Counted from the first letter of the stretch, positions 8,862-17,009 are shown. The stretch is 28,182 nt of DNA from Anaerolineae bacterium (GCA_003484265.1 DNDO01000249.1:1905-30086), one strand, 5' to 3'. Made by a program: numbers and translations. Notes: generated by a model not told the origin, from the sequence alone.

Positions 8862-10049
8862 TTATGGGGCAGCCTGAACGTCTGCGCCAACGACCGCGTC
8901 CCAGTTCTCGGTGATCAATACCTTCGCGGCATCGAGTTGTTCAACAGTCGGGAAGACCGCGCCGGAGACATCCGGAAGTTTGGCAAGCAATTCGGCAGGA
9001 ATTACTCCGCGATCACGCAGGTCCTGCTCGCGGATCGGGTGGCAGTAGCCTTCCATCCACAACAGCTGACCTTCGTCGGAATAGAGGTGCTCCATCCACA
9101 ACTTGGCGGCGTTCGGGTGCGGAGCGTAGGCGCTGATCGCCTGGACGTACACACCAGCGAAACGACCGGTTTCCGGGATGACGACTGTCGCGGCGGGGTT
9201 GCCGGCGAACGAGTCGATGGCGGCGAGGGCATTATAGTCCCACGTGATGCGGACAGGAATCTCACCTTTGGCAACGAGACCGTTATTCGCGATCAACGGA
9301 ATCAAGTTTCCAGCGGCATTCAACTGCGCGAAGAAATCGAGACCAGCCTGGGCGTCGTCCAATGAGCCGCCGTTTGCCAATGTCGCGGCAAATACGGACT
9401 GGATCGCCTGGTTGGAGGTGCGAGGATCACCAGAGAGGGCAACCTGACCGGCGTACTTGGGATCAAGCAGGTCAGCCCAATCAGTGGGGACTTCCGGCTG
9501 AACGTCTGTGTTCACGAGGAAGGACAACACGCCGTAGTAATCACCGTACCAATAGCCATCGGGATCCTTGGCATCCGCAGGGATGGAATCCCAGGTGGAG
9601 ACCTTGTAGGGCATAAGCAGGTCTTCAGCCTTGGAGGACGGACCAAATGCAAAACCAACGTCGATCACATCGGGTGCCTGAGGACCTTTGTTGTCCTTGT
9701 TGGCTTTGATGGCTTCGATCTCATCACCAGAACCTGCATCGGGGTTCAACTCGTTGACCTCGATGTTCGGGTATTTGGCTTTGAAGGCGTCGATTACGCC
9801 GCCGTAGTTACACCAGTCATGCGGCAGAGCAATGGTTGTAAGCATGCCTTCGGCCTCAGCGGCAGCGACTAGGTCAGCCATGGGGTCGGCAGCCGGCTCT
9901 TCAGGAGCGGGAGCAGCCGGTTCTTCAGGAGCAGGTGCAGCCGGTTCAGCAGGCGAAGCCGGTGCGGCCGCTCCACCACAGGCGGCAAGAACCGTTGCGG
10001 CGATCACGAACAGGGCGAACAATTGGTATACATACTTTTTAGTACTCAT
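8862..10049 (-). CDS. ABC transporter solute-binding lipoprotein (family 1, iron/polyamine-like fold)
   Basis: This 395-residue exported protein captures the substrate for the ABC importer encoded downstream. Residues 1-23 are a lipoprotein signal peptide ending in the lipobox LAAC, with lipidated Cys24. A flexible Ala/Pro/Glu linker (about 25-50) leads to the two-lobed type II binding domain from about residue 53. The start is the ATG at 10049, with AGAAGGAG five bases upstream; a frame from 10094 adds 15 residues and has no ribosome site. Context and fold class fit polyamine, ferric iron, thiamine or aminoethylphosphonate importers; none can be chosen. It is the first gene of its operon and has its own promoter. 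Confidence 0.88.
   Translation of the reverse strand: MSTKKYVYQLFALFVIAATVLAACGGAAAPASPAEPAAPAPEEPAAPAPEEPAADPMADLVAAAEAEGMLTTIALPHDWCNYGGVIDAFKAKYPNIEVNELNPDAGSGDEIEAIKANKDNKGPQAPDVIDVGFAFGPSSKAEDLLMPYKVSTWDSIPADAKDPDGYWYGDYYGVLSFLVNTDVQPEVPTDWADLLDPKYAGQVALSGDPRTSNQAIQSVFAATLANGGSLDDAQAGLDFFAQLNAAGNLIPLIANNGLVAKGEIPVRITWDYNALAAIDSFAGNPAATVVIPETGRFAGVYVQAISAYAPHPNAAKLWMEHLYSDEGQLLWMEGYCHPIREQDLRDRGVIPAELLAKLPDVSGAVFPTVEQLDAAKVLITENWDAVVGADVQAAP
9892..9939 (-). repeat. 24-base tandem repeat coding the lipoprotein linker
   Basis: Two near-identical 24-base units (9892-9915 and 9916-9939), plus a degenerate third, encode the repeating Ala/Pro/Glu linker behind the lipidated cysteine. Such linkers can change in length by slippage; the unit keeps the reading frame. 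Confidence 0.7.
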
Positions 10050-10132
10050 TTTTCTCCTTCTTTTAGTAACTTGGGTGAACTTGATTTGTTGCATAGCGTT
10101 TTTTTATTTGTTGCCCGTACACCTCCGATCCT

Positions 10133-10152
10133 GCAACCCAAAGTCGGATTGC
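10133..10152 (-). promoter_or_regulatory. Hairpin at the predicted 5' end of the binding-protein transcript
   Basis: On the minus strand GCAATCC (10146-10152) can pair with GGGTTGC (10133-10139), seven pairs including one G-U, around a six-base loop. It lies almost exactly at the start site predicted from the promoter, where a hairpin would shield the 5' end. About 80 bases of leader follow before the ATG; I recognise no known riboswitch in them. Confidence 0.4.
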
Positions 10153-10156
10153 AATG

Positions 10157-10185
10157 ATTGTAGCATCATCAATATTCGCAGTCAA
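10157..10185 (-). promoter_or_regulatory. Sigma-70-type promoter of the ABC operon
   Basis: On the minus strand TTGACT (10180-10185) and TACAAT (10157-10162) are separated by 17 bases, each one mismatch from consensus. Transcription would begin near 10150, giving a leader of about 100 bases before the binding-protein ATG. Confidence 0.7.
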
Positions 10186-10237
10186 ACTAATAATTCGAAC
10201 ATTGAATCCGATAAGGCAAGGTTTAATTATAGACCTC

Positions 10238-11227
10238 CTACATTGCCTCTATCAACAAGAAAATGAGCGAGGAACACAACGCGGAGACCGGGATCGTAAC
10301 CACCCAGGCAAGCGCAATATCGCGTGTGACACCCCAACGAACTTTGCCGAAGCGTTCCGATGAGCCGACGCCCACAATGGCGGAGCTAACCACTTGCGTC
10401 GTGCTGACCGGCGCGCCCGTCAGCGACGCAAAAACGATCACAATGGCGGAAGTCAACTGTGCGGCAAAACTGTGCACCGGGCGCACCTTATAAAATTTAC
10501 CGCCCAACGTACGGATCAGTCTCCAGCCTCCGATGGCTGTACCAATCGCCAGCGCCGCCGCAGTGGAAACGATGACCCAGAAGGGGACTGCAAAGCCTTC
10601 TGTCGCGCCTCCAATGGCGAGGCTCAACGCAATGATGCCCATCGTCTTCTGCGCGTGATTTGTGCCGTGACCTAATCCAAGCCCGACAGCGGTAACGATC
10701 TGTCCGCGCTTAAAGAACTCATTGATGTTAGGCGTGGCTTTCTGCGTTAGGAAATAGATGATTTTTAAAAGTACAAACCCGACGACAAAGCCTAGTAAAG
10801 GTGAAAGGATCAACCCCAGCACCACTTTGTTCAAGCCGCTCCATTTTAAAGAGGCTACTCCCGCACTGATAATGATCGCTCCGATCAAACCTCCGATCAA
10901 GGCGTGGGAGGAACTACTGGGCAGACCAAAGAACCAAGTAGTCAGGTTCCATGTGATCGCTCCGAGCAGACACGCCGCAATGGCATTCAAGGTCAACAAA
11001 TGCGAATCGACAATGCCGCCGCCGATTGTCTGTGCCACAACAACGCCGAAAAGGAACGGACCGATAAATTCGGCGATGGCTGTTATCACCAATGCCGCAC
11101 GGGGCTGGAACGCGCGGGAATAGATCATGGTCGCGACAATATTGCTTGCATCACGCATCCCGTTGAGAAACTCAAACAACAATGCCAGAGAAACAACAAT
11201 GAGAAGCTCAGTGGACATCGCTGGCAT
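10238..11227 (-). CDS. PiT-family inorganic phosphate transporter
   Basis: This roughly 329-residue membrane protein with about ten hydrophobic segments is a cation-coupled phosphate permease of the PiT/SLC20 family. The two inverted signature repeats are visible near residue 22 (FLNGMRDASNIVAT) and residue 187 (GHGTNHAQKTMG). In the second, His191 stands where the family normally has Asp (GTNDAQK). The ATG at 11227 overlaps the stop of the DUF47 gene as TGATG; an in-frame TTG at 11230 and an ATG at 11218 are alternatives. DUF47 (PhoU-like) proteins are the usual partners of PiT. The pair follows the MttB-like gene by 20 bases, so it belongs to the catabolic operon. Orthophosphate is the likely substrate. 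Confidence 0.9.
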   Translation of the reverse strand: MPAMSTELLIVVSLALLFEFLNGMRDASNIVATMIYSRAFQPRAALVITAIAEFIGPFLFGVVVAQTIGGGIVDSHLLTLNAIAACLLGAITWNLTTWFFGLPSSSSHALIGGLIGAIIISAGVASLKWSGLNKVVLGLILSPLLGFVVGFVLLKIIYFLTQKATPNINEFFKRGQIVTAVGLGLGHGTNHAQKTMGIIALSLAIGGATEGFAVPFWVIVSTAAALAIGTAIGGWRLIRTLGGKFYKVRPVHSFAAQLTSAIVIVFASLTGAPVSTTQVVSSAIVGVGSSERFGKVRWGVTRDIALAWVVTIPVSALCSSLIFLLIEAM

Positions 11228-11847
11228 CAAGTCTTCTTCACTACAATATCGGCAATGACGTTCGCCGCCTGGTCGCCGCGGTCAGCCGCATTCGAAAGAT
11301 GGCGGTACACCTCTCGCATCTTTAACATTTCAACGATGTGATGGACATCCTCCGGTCCCCGGAACAGGTCTGCAATCGCTTCACGGTACACGCTTTCCAC
11401 ACGATTCTCCAATGCCTTGGCGCGCTGGGCATGGTCAATGGCAACGTTTGGATGTTTGGGCAGACGGACAACAGCATGGTTGATCTCATATGCCGCATCT
11501 TTGAGCAGTGACGCGATCCTTTGCATATATGGCGTGGGCTTCACGTCCAAGACAGACATTTCGCTGACTGTTGTGTCTGCATAATCCACCACATCGTCAA
11601 TGGTGCGTGAGAGCGCAAAGATATCCTCGCGGTCGAACGGCGTGACGAAGGTACGGTTCAATTCGTCGATGAGGATGCGGCGCACTTCATCTGCCTCCTT
11701 TTCCTTCAGAGATAGTTCGTCCGCGATCTCCTTGCTGGGCGACTCAAGATATTTAACCAGTAACTGCATACCTTCGTAGGCATGTGCCGCCTGTTGCTCG
11801 ATCAATTTCTGAAATTTATCTTCCTTGCGCTTGAAAATACGAAACAT
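11227..11847 (-). CDS. DUF47/PhoU-like phosphate transport regulator (PiT accessory protein)
   Basis: This 206-residue, highly helical soluble protein belongs to the DUF47 family related to PhoU. These proteins are usually encoded next to PiT phosphate transporters and are thought to control them, which fits the overlapping PiT gene immediately downstream. Acidic helix segments such as EKEADEVRR (about residue 48) and a repeat-like DHAQRAKALENRVE (about 140) match the metal-binding PhoU bundle pattern. GAGGA lies about ten bases before the ATG at 11847. It starts 20 bases after the MttB-like stop codon, so all three genes are likely on one transcript. Confidence 0.88.
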   Translation of the reverse strand: MFRIFKRKEDKFQKLIEQQAAHAYEGMQLLVKYLESPSKEIADELSLKEKEADEVRRILIDELNRTFVTPFDREDIFALSRTIDDVVDYADTTVSEMSVLDVKPTPYMQRIASLLKDAAYEINHAVVRLPKHPNVAIDHAQRAKALENRVESVYREAIADLFRGPEDVHHIVEMLKMREVYRHLSNAADRGDQAANVIADIVVKKT

Positions 11848-11867
11848 ACAATTCTTTTCCTCTATTT

Positions 11868-13304
11868 CTATTCTATTGGTTCCAACGTACCCGCGATCAT
11901 CCCGCTGAATTCCGCATGAAGTTTTTCATCCAATTCGGCGGAGATGAGCGGGTCGGTGTTTGTCGTCATTACTTCTTTTGCCTTTGCCATCGCGCGTGCC
12001 TGGATGTCCATTGCGCCCTTCTTTTCCCAAATGGTGCGCACGTTGCGGTCTGCCATCTTGGTCAGGATGGCTTCGGTCTTCATACGTTTGATCGTATGCG
12101 GATCGACGATAAACGATCCACCGGGACCTGTGGCTTTGATCAGCGGGACAGCCAGTTCCTCTTCATCGAACGCCACACCGTGTTTGAGGCGTTTCATATT
12201 CTGGGCGATCTCATCGTCGATCACGGCTTTTGCAAAATCGAATGTCTTGAGTGCATCGATCAGCCCGCCGATATTGAACATATCCATACCAGACAGCAAG
12301 CCTGCTGTCCCGGACATGCCCGTTTCGTATCCTGCCTGGGCATCGTTCACTTTGGAATTCGTCAGACCGATATATCCACCGCATGGGACGTTATAAAAAT
12401 GCGCCATCTGCGCAAAAGCCATGTGCAGCATACCGCACTCGATTCCCCCGGAAGCGTATGCGCCAGTACGCATGTCCGCTACCGTGCCAAGTGTAGCATA
12501 GATCAACGGCGTGCCTTCCTTGCACATCTGCATCAACGTCGCCGCTGACAAAAATTCCGCATTTCCCTGCGCGATCGTCCCCGCCATGGACATGGGCGAG
12601 GTCAGCCCGGCATTCGGAACAATCGTAGGGTATACGGGCAATCCTTCCCTTGCAAAATACATCACGTTCTCCGTTGAAAGGACATCCATCGTTAACGGAG
12701 AAACGACCGGGCAATAATGATGCGTCAGGAACGGGTGTTCCCTGTAGGCATCCTCGCCGCCCGCCACCATATAGGCCATCTTCATAACACTGTCGGTATC
12801 CTTGCGGTCGGTGGTGGTGACTCGGATCGGTTTAAGACAATGCTTGAGAGCAGGATACAGCCTCGAGATTGTGAATTGATCCGCCGGCGCGTCATCCGCC
12901 AGAGTGGAAATCGAGAAGACGTCGTACCCTGGCAATTCATTGATGAGGTGTGCGATCTTCGCAATATCGGACGAGGTGGCGCGTCTTTCCACGCCGGTTA
13001 CTGGATCGATAATATCGGGGGCTGAGCTCGCGGTGACAATGACTGGGCTATCCTGCGGTATGATCTTATCGAACTTTGGATCGCGCGCGCCAAACTTAAA
13101 CGACGGAGGATACATTTTTCGAAACGTCTCAATCACAGCGCGCGGAAACTTAACCCGCTCATCCTCCACGTGACAGCCATGTTGTTCGAATAATTCACGC
13201 GCCGGTCCATAACGCACTTTCAAACCGACTTCTTCCAGAATCTCCAGCGAGGCTTCATGTACACGTTCAACCTGTTCGTTTGTAAGCAATTCAGCAAATG
13301 ACAT
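11868..13304 (-). CDS. MttB-family (trimethylamine methyltransferase-like) protein, non-pyrrolysine type
   Basis: This 478-residue TIM-barrel protein belongs to the MttB superfamily, whose members move a methyl group from a quaternary or tertiary amine to a cobalamin carried by a corrinoid protein. Archaeal MttB uses pyrrolysine coded by in-frame UAG; here the frame is open throughout, with ordinary residues in the conserved GYIGLTNSKVNDAQAGYE region (about 310-330). It therefore joins the non-pyrrolysine group that includes the glycine betaine, proline betaine and carnitine enzymes. No corrinoid protein, corrinoid:folate methyltransferase or RamA-type activator is encoded in the window. AAAGGT lies eight bases before the ATG at 13304, and the PfkB-like gene ends 14 bases upstream. 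The substrate is unknown, though a betaine-like compound is reasonable. Confidence 0.88.
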   Translation of the reverse strand: MSFAELLTNEQVERVHEASLEILEEVGLKVRYGPARELFEQHGCHVEDERVKFPRAVIETFRKMYPPSFKFGARDPKFDKIIPQDSPVIVTASSAPDIIDPVTGVERRATSSDIAKIAHLINELPGYDVFSISTLADDAPADQFTISRLYPALKHCLKPIRVTTTDRKDTDSVMKMAYMVAGGEDAYREHPFLTHHYCPVVSPLTMDVLSTENVMYFAREGLPVYPTIVPNAGLTSPMSMAGTIAQGNAEFLSAATLMQMCKEGTPLIYATLGTVADMRTGAYASGGIECGMLHMAFAQMAHFYNVPCGGYIGLTNSKVNDAQAGYETGMSGTAGLLSGMDMFNIGGLIDALKTFDFAKAVIDDEIAQNMKRLKHGVAFDEEELAVPLIKATGPGGSFIVDPHTIKRMKTEAILTKMADRNVRTIWEKKGAMDIQARAMAKAKEVMTTNTDPLISAELDEKLHAEFSGMIAGTLEPIE

Positions 13305-13318
13305 GTGTGTAAACCTTT

Positions 13319-14398
13319 CTAAAATTTAACCATTTTCCGTTTGAAGAGATCATCTTTCTTTTTCTTCGGCAGAAACCGCTGTGCAAATTTTCGGGCTTCT
13401 TTCACAAGCGGATTGTTCGGAGGAAGCTTCAATAATTTTTCGATCTCGAAGAACTGGTTATTGCGATAGATCATATGCTCCACACGCAGGGTACGCGCCA
13501 GTCCCTGGATCTCCTGGACAGGGAACATGGTAAGTCCCGCGCGTGTCACTTTCAAGGAAGCAGCCGCGATCGCAAAGCGGACGGTCTCCTCCAAACTCCA
13601 CTCGTTCAACCTGCCATAGATGAACCCGGATGAGAAAGTGGCGCCTGCACCGGAACCATCCACGGCTTTAACTTTCGGCGCATGAACGCGTATGATCTGT
13701 TCCCCCTCCACGACCATGCACCCCTGACTCGCCATGGTGATGATAGCTGTCTGGATGCCCGTATTGATCAACTTCCGCGCCAGTGAGAGCATGGATTGCT
13801 TCTTGCCGATCTGGGCCGCATCGGTCACTGCCTGGCAAATGGTGACCATGCCTGCGTATCTCTGGAACAGTTCCCGATTTTTATGACCATGCTCAAAGTT
13901 CAAAAAGACAGGGACGTTGTGCTTCTTCGCCTCTTTCATCGCACGGACGATGTGATCGCCGTCGTACCAATCCACATAAAGCAGCTTGGCTTTCTTGATG
14001 AGCGAGAGGCTGGCTGTTTCAAGCGTCTGCAATATTTCTTCGGATCGCTGCCAGAAAAAAGTACGCGCTCCTTTTTTATCCGAGACGTTTACCTCGAGCG
14101 GCGTTTTGTATTTCTTTGTAAAACGCACCCTTCCCTGCACACCAAATTGCTTGAGCATATTTTCAACGTGATGCCCAAGAATGTCCTTGCCAACTGACGT
14201 GCCGATCATCCCTGAAGGAACACCCCATTGACTGAGGTTGCAAGCGATGATCGCAGCATCATCGTAAACATACTCGCTAACTTCATGAACGATTTCACCC
14301 GTATTGCGTCTGGGAAGTTTATCCAGCGCCATGATGTAGACGGGTGTCAACATGCCGAAGCCAACGTATGCAGGAGGTGTTTGTTTTTTGGTAGCCAT
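13319..14398 (-). CDS. PfkB-family carbohydrate kinase-like protein lacking the catalytic GAGD aspartate
   Basis: This 359-residue ribokinase-fold protein would normally phosphorylate a sugar or nucleoside with ATP. The C-terminal signature reads VDGSGAGATFSSG at 245-257. The usual GAGD motif has Ala253 in place of the catalytic-base Asp, and the codon (GCC, read from 13640-13642) is unambiguous. The N-terminal part is also divergent and no clear GG motif is seen. A basic tail of about 40 residues (QRFLPKKKKDDLFKRK) is unusual for the family. It may be a weak kinase, a pseudokinase or a binding protein. No ribosome site precedes the ATG at 14398; a promoter-like sequence seven bases upstream raises the possibility of a leaderless message. 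Confidence 0.8.
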   Translation of the reverse strand: MATKKQTPPAYVGFGMLTPVYIMALDKLPRRNTGEIVHEVSEYVYDDAAIIACNLSQWGVPSGMIGTSVGKDILGHHVENMLKQFGVQGRVRFTKKYKTPLEVNVSDKKGARTFFWQRSEEILQTLETASLSLIKKAKLLYVDWYDGDHIVRAMKEAKKHNVPVFLNFEHGHKNRELFQRYAGMVTICQAVTDAAQIGKKQSMLSLARKLINTGIQTAIITMASQGCMVVEGEQIIRVHAPKVKAVDGSGAGATFSSGFIYGRLNEWSLEETVRFAIAAASLKVTRAGLTMFPVQEIQGLARTLRVEHMIYRNNQFFEIEKLLKLPPNNPLVKEARKFAQRFLPKKKKDDLFKRKMVKF

Positions 14399-14405
14399 AA
14401 ATCAA

Positions 14406-14433
14406 ATTACAATAAGAGTTCAAGAAGGATCAA
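14406..14433 (-). promoter_or_regulatory. Possible internal promoter before the PfkB-like gene
   Basis: On the minus strand TTGATC (14428-14433) and TGTAAT (14406-14411) are 16 bases apart, and the -10 ends seven bases before the ATG at 14398. That spacing would start the RNA at the start codon, in keeping with the missing Shine-Dalgarno sequence. Confidence 0.35.
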
Positions 14434-14439
14434 GAAGGA
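14420..14439. repeat. Perfect tandem 10-base direct repeat
   Basis: TCAAGAAGGA occurs twice back to back at 14420-14429 and 14430-14439, in the 90-base gap between the FAD/GcvT gene and the PfkB-like gene. It overlaps the possible -35 element and could be an operator or a simple duplication. Confidence 0.5.
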
Positions 14440-14488
14440 AAGGTCTTAAAATCTTTGTATACCTTCGTGAAACTTCCTTGTTTATAGA

Positions 14489-16918
14489 TCATGCACGCAG
14501 ATTCTCGCCTTTCGGGTCATACAATACAGATGCTGTCACTTCTGCCTCGCGCCTGCCTTCGATCAAGTCAACGATAAAGCGGTTGCCTTGTTTCGCCAAC
14601 TCGATCGGCAGATAAGCATACAGGATGTTCTTCTTTACGGCAAATCCGTAGCCGCCGCTGCGGACTCGGGTCAGCACTTCCCCTTCATGATAGATTGCTT
14701 CGCCGCCATAGATTTGCGTGAACTCACCCACATCGGTCAGGACCAATGTGCAGAGTTTACGCTTGATCCCCTCCGCTTTTTGCTTGACTAACGCCTCGCG
14801 CCCGATGAAATCGCCTTTATCCAATTGGACGCAGAATCCAAGCCCGGCCTCAAACGGCGTTTCAGATGGAGTGATATCCGTCGTGAAATAGCGGAATCCT
14901 TTTTCAAGCCTTAGCGGATCGAGCACTTTGTATCCGCCTAGCTCCATGTCAAATTCTTTGCCTGCTTCGATAAGCATATCCCAGACCATCGTAGCACGTT
15001 GGTTGGGAATATATAGTTCCCAACCAAGTTCGCCTGCGTAACTCACTCGCTGCGCCAGCACTTTCGCTCCATTAACATTGATAGGCTTCGTCATCAAATA
15101 GGAATGCGCTTCATTCGATACATCATCATTCGTGATCTTCTGCAACACCTTACGGGACTTCGGTCCCCATAAGGCGAGACAGGCATGTTCCAGAGTAATA
15201 TCACGGATGAATACCTCTCCATCTTTTTCATCCACAAACATTTGGAGTCGTGCCAAATCATTGGAAATAAATCCCGAACCGGTGATGACCCAGAAATATT
15301 CCTCACCTAAACGCGTGATGGTCAGGTCGGATTCTATTCCACCATGTGTGTTCAAGAACTGTGTATAAATCGCGCTTCCAACAGGCCTGTCGATATTACT
15401 AGATGTCAATCTTTGTAACAATGGTAACGCACCTTTTCCTTTGACTTCGATCTTACCGAATGAGGTCAGGTCATATAAGGTCACACGTTCACGAGTTGCC
15501 ATTGCCTCTTGTCGCATTCGCTCAAAGTAGGGCGGTTTCGTCCATCCCCACAGACGCTGATCCTCTCCCATACGGCGCCACCCAGACTCACGGTCAAAGT
15601 AATTGACGCGCTCCCATCCGTATTTTTCGCCGAACACCGCGCCGTTTTCCATCAAACGATAATGAACAGGACTTGTTCGATACGGCCTTGCCGCTTCGTG
15701 CTCATCGTGCGGGAATTTCAAGCGGTAGTAATACTTGACGCATTCCACTGTGCGTTCCGCCGCGTAATTGAAATCGGAATAATAATTGCCGAAGCGTGTT
15801 GCGCGATAACCATACACGTCCATCGGCGCTTCGCCCTCGATGATCCACTCCGCCATCAACTTGCCCATGCCGCCCGCGCCGCCGTAACCATTCAGCGACA
15901 TTCCCGCCATCATCCAAAAACCGCGCACATTGGGCATCGGTCCAAGTAAGGGCTGGCAGTCGGGCGTATATGCGCCGGGATGCCGCACGAGTGTAATGAT
16001 GCCCGCCTGATCCAAAAACGGAAGTCTTCGTATTGCGCCTTCCAACAGCATCTCGAACTGATCGTAATCGCCGGGAAAACTCTTGCTCCCATGTTCCCAC
16101 GGAGTTCCGTCGATCCAGCGCGGCAACGGTGTCGGCTCATATCCGCCGATTACCAGCCCGCCCTGCTCCTGCCGCATATAAACAAGATTATCCGGGTCAC
16201 GCAAACATGGCGTTTGTGAATCAAACTCATGACCTGGCACCGCGCGCAATGCGATATGCTGATGATCGACAGGCGTAGTCGGGACGTGAAGTCCCGCCAT
16301 TGCGGCGACTCGCGGCGCCCACATGCCTGCCGCGTTGACGATGATCTCGCATCGGATTTCGCCCTTGTCTGTTACAACCGCTTCGACCTCTCCCTTCGCT
16401 GAAAGTTTGATTCCTGTTACGCGCGTATTGGTGTTGACCTCCACGCCTAGTTCTTTAGCTAACCTCACCATGGAGGTTGTAACCGTGTAAGGGTCAAGTT
16501 GTCCATCGCCGGGCAGGTAAATGCCGCCAAACAAGTCCTTCTCCGAAATTTGAGGCATGGTTCGTTTTGTCTCTTCCGGTGAAATCACCTCACAATCCAA
16601 GCCTAGTGCCTTTGCGCGGCTGACACTTCTTTGCATTTCAAGCAGCTGTTCCCTGCTCGAAGCAACTCGCAGGCTACCGACCGTGCTGAACAATCCCAAT
16701 TCTTTGTACAACTCCACGCTATACATGCGGAACTTGAGCATCGCCTGTGACGTGGCAAACTGCGTCACAAGCCCCGCCGCGTGCGACGACTCACCGCTGG
16801 CAATCTCGCCTTTTTCGATAATGACCACATCCTTGCGACCATACTTTGCAAGATGATACGCAACCTGCGCCCCATAGATCCCACCGCCAATAACAACGAT
16901 CTCTGCGTGACTCTTCAT
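14489..16918 (-). CDS. FAD-dependent dimethylglycine/sarcosine dehydrogenase-like protein with GcvT domain (minus arm)
   Basis: This 809-residue protein combines an N-terminal DAO-type FAD oxidoreductase (about 1-370, GGGIYG at 11-16), a linker domain and a C-terminal GcvT-type folate-binding domain (about 430-800). The layout matches dimethylglycine and sarcosine dehydrogenases, which oxidise an N-methyl group and pass it to tetrahydrofolate as 5,10-methylene-THF. His46 in ESSHAAGL is at the position of the histidine that binds FAD covalently in the mammalian enzymes. AAGGTG lies six bases before the ATG at 16918. It follows the phosphotransferase gene after a 91-base gap filled by a palindromic repeat. 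A diverged paralogue of equal length lies on the plus arm. The exact amine substrate is not known. Confidence 0.9.
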   Translation of the reverse strand: MKSHAEIVVIGGGIYGAQVAYHLAKYGRKDVVIIEKGEIASGESSHAAGLVTQFATSQAMLKFRMYSVELYKELGLFSTVGSLRVASSREQLLEMQRSVSRAKALGLDCEVISPEETKRTMPQISEKDLFGGIYLPGDGQLDPYTVTTSMVRLAKELGVEVNTNTRVTGIKLSAKGEVEAVVTDKGEIRCEIIVNAAGMWAPRVAAMAGLHVPTTPVDHQHIALRAVPGHEFDSQTPCLRDPDNLVYMRQEQGGLVIGGYEPTPLPRWIDGTPWEHGSKSFPGDYDQFEMLLEGAIRRLPFLDQAGIITLVRHPGAYTPDCQPLLGPMPNVRGFWMMAGMSLNGYGGAGGMGKLMAEWIIEGEAPMDVYGYRATRFGNYYSDFNYAAERTVECVKYYYRLKFPHDEHEAARPYRTSPVHYRLMENGAVFGEKYGWERVNYFDRESGWRRMGEDQRLWGWTKPPYFERMRQEAMATRERVTLYDLTSFGKIEVKGKGALPLLQRLTSSNIDRPVGSAIYTQFLNTHGGIESDLTITRLGEEYFWVITGSGFISNDLARLQMFVDEKDGEVFIRDITLEHACLALWGPKSRKVLQKITNDDVSNEAHSYLMTKPINVNGAKVLAQRVSYAGELGWELYIPNQRATMVWDMLIEAGKEFDMELGGYKVLDPLRLEKGFRYFTTDITPSETPFEAGLGFCVQLDKGDFIGREALVKQKAEGIKRKLCTLVLTDVGEFTQIYGGEAIYHEGEVLTRVRSGGYGFAVKKNILYAYLPIELAKQGNRFIVDLIEGRREAEVTASVLYDPKGENLRA

Positions 16919-16936
16919 TCAACACACCTTTTCAAA

Positions 16937-17001
16937 GTCATTCTAAGCGGTTCGAAGAGTCTCAATTACGTGTAGAGATCCTTCACTTCGCTCAAGATGA
17001 C
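16937..17001. repeat. Imperfect palindromic intergenic repeat (MITE-like)
   Basis: The 65-base element has outer arms GTCATTCTAAGCG (16937-16949) and CGCTCAAGATGAC (16989-17001), which match at 10 of 13 positions, and inner GAAGAGTCTC and GAGATCCTTC stretches that also pair. It resembles the 'GTCATCCTGAGCGAAG...' palindromes I recall as dispersed repeats in many bacterial genomes. It sits between the phosphotransferase and FAD/GcvT genes and would form a long hairpin in their shared transcript. Confidence 0.6.
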
Positions 17002-17009
17002 ATAGCAAT

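Noticed and set aside
9892..9939. Tandem repeat as a CRISPR or independent repeat element
   Set aside because: It is a coding duplication of the Ala/Pro/Glu linker with no spacers.
10050..10094. Fifteen-residue N-terminal extension of the solute-binding lipoprotein
   Set aside because: The inner ATG at 10049 has AGAAGGAG at the right distance and gives a normal lipoprotein signal peptide.
11868..13304. Pyrrolysine-coding MttB
   Set aside because: The frame has no in-frame UAG, and no pyrrolysine synthesis genes are in the window.
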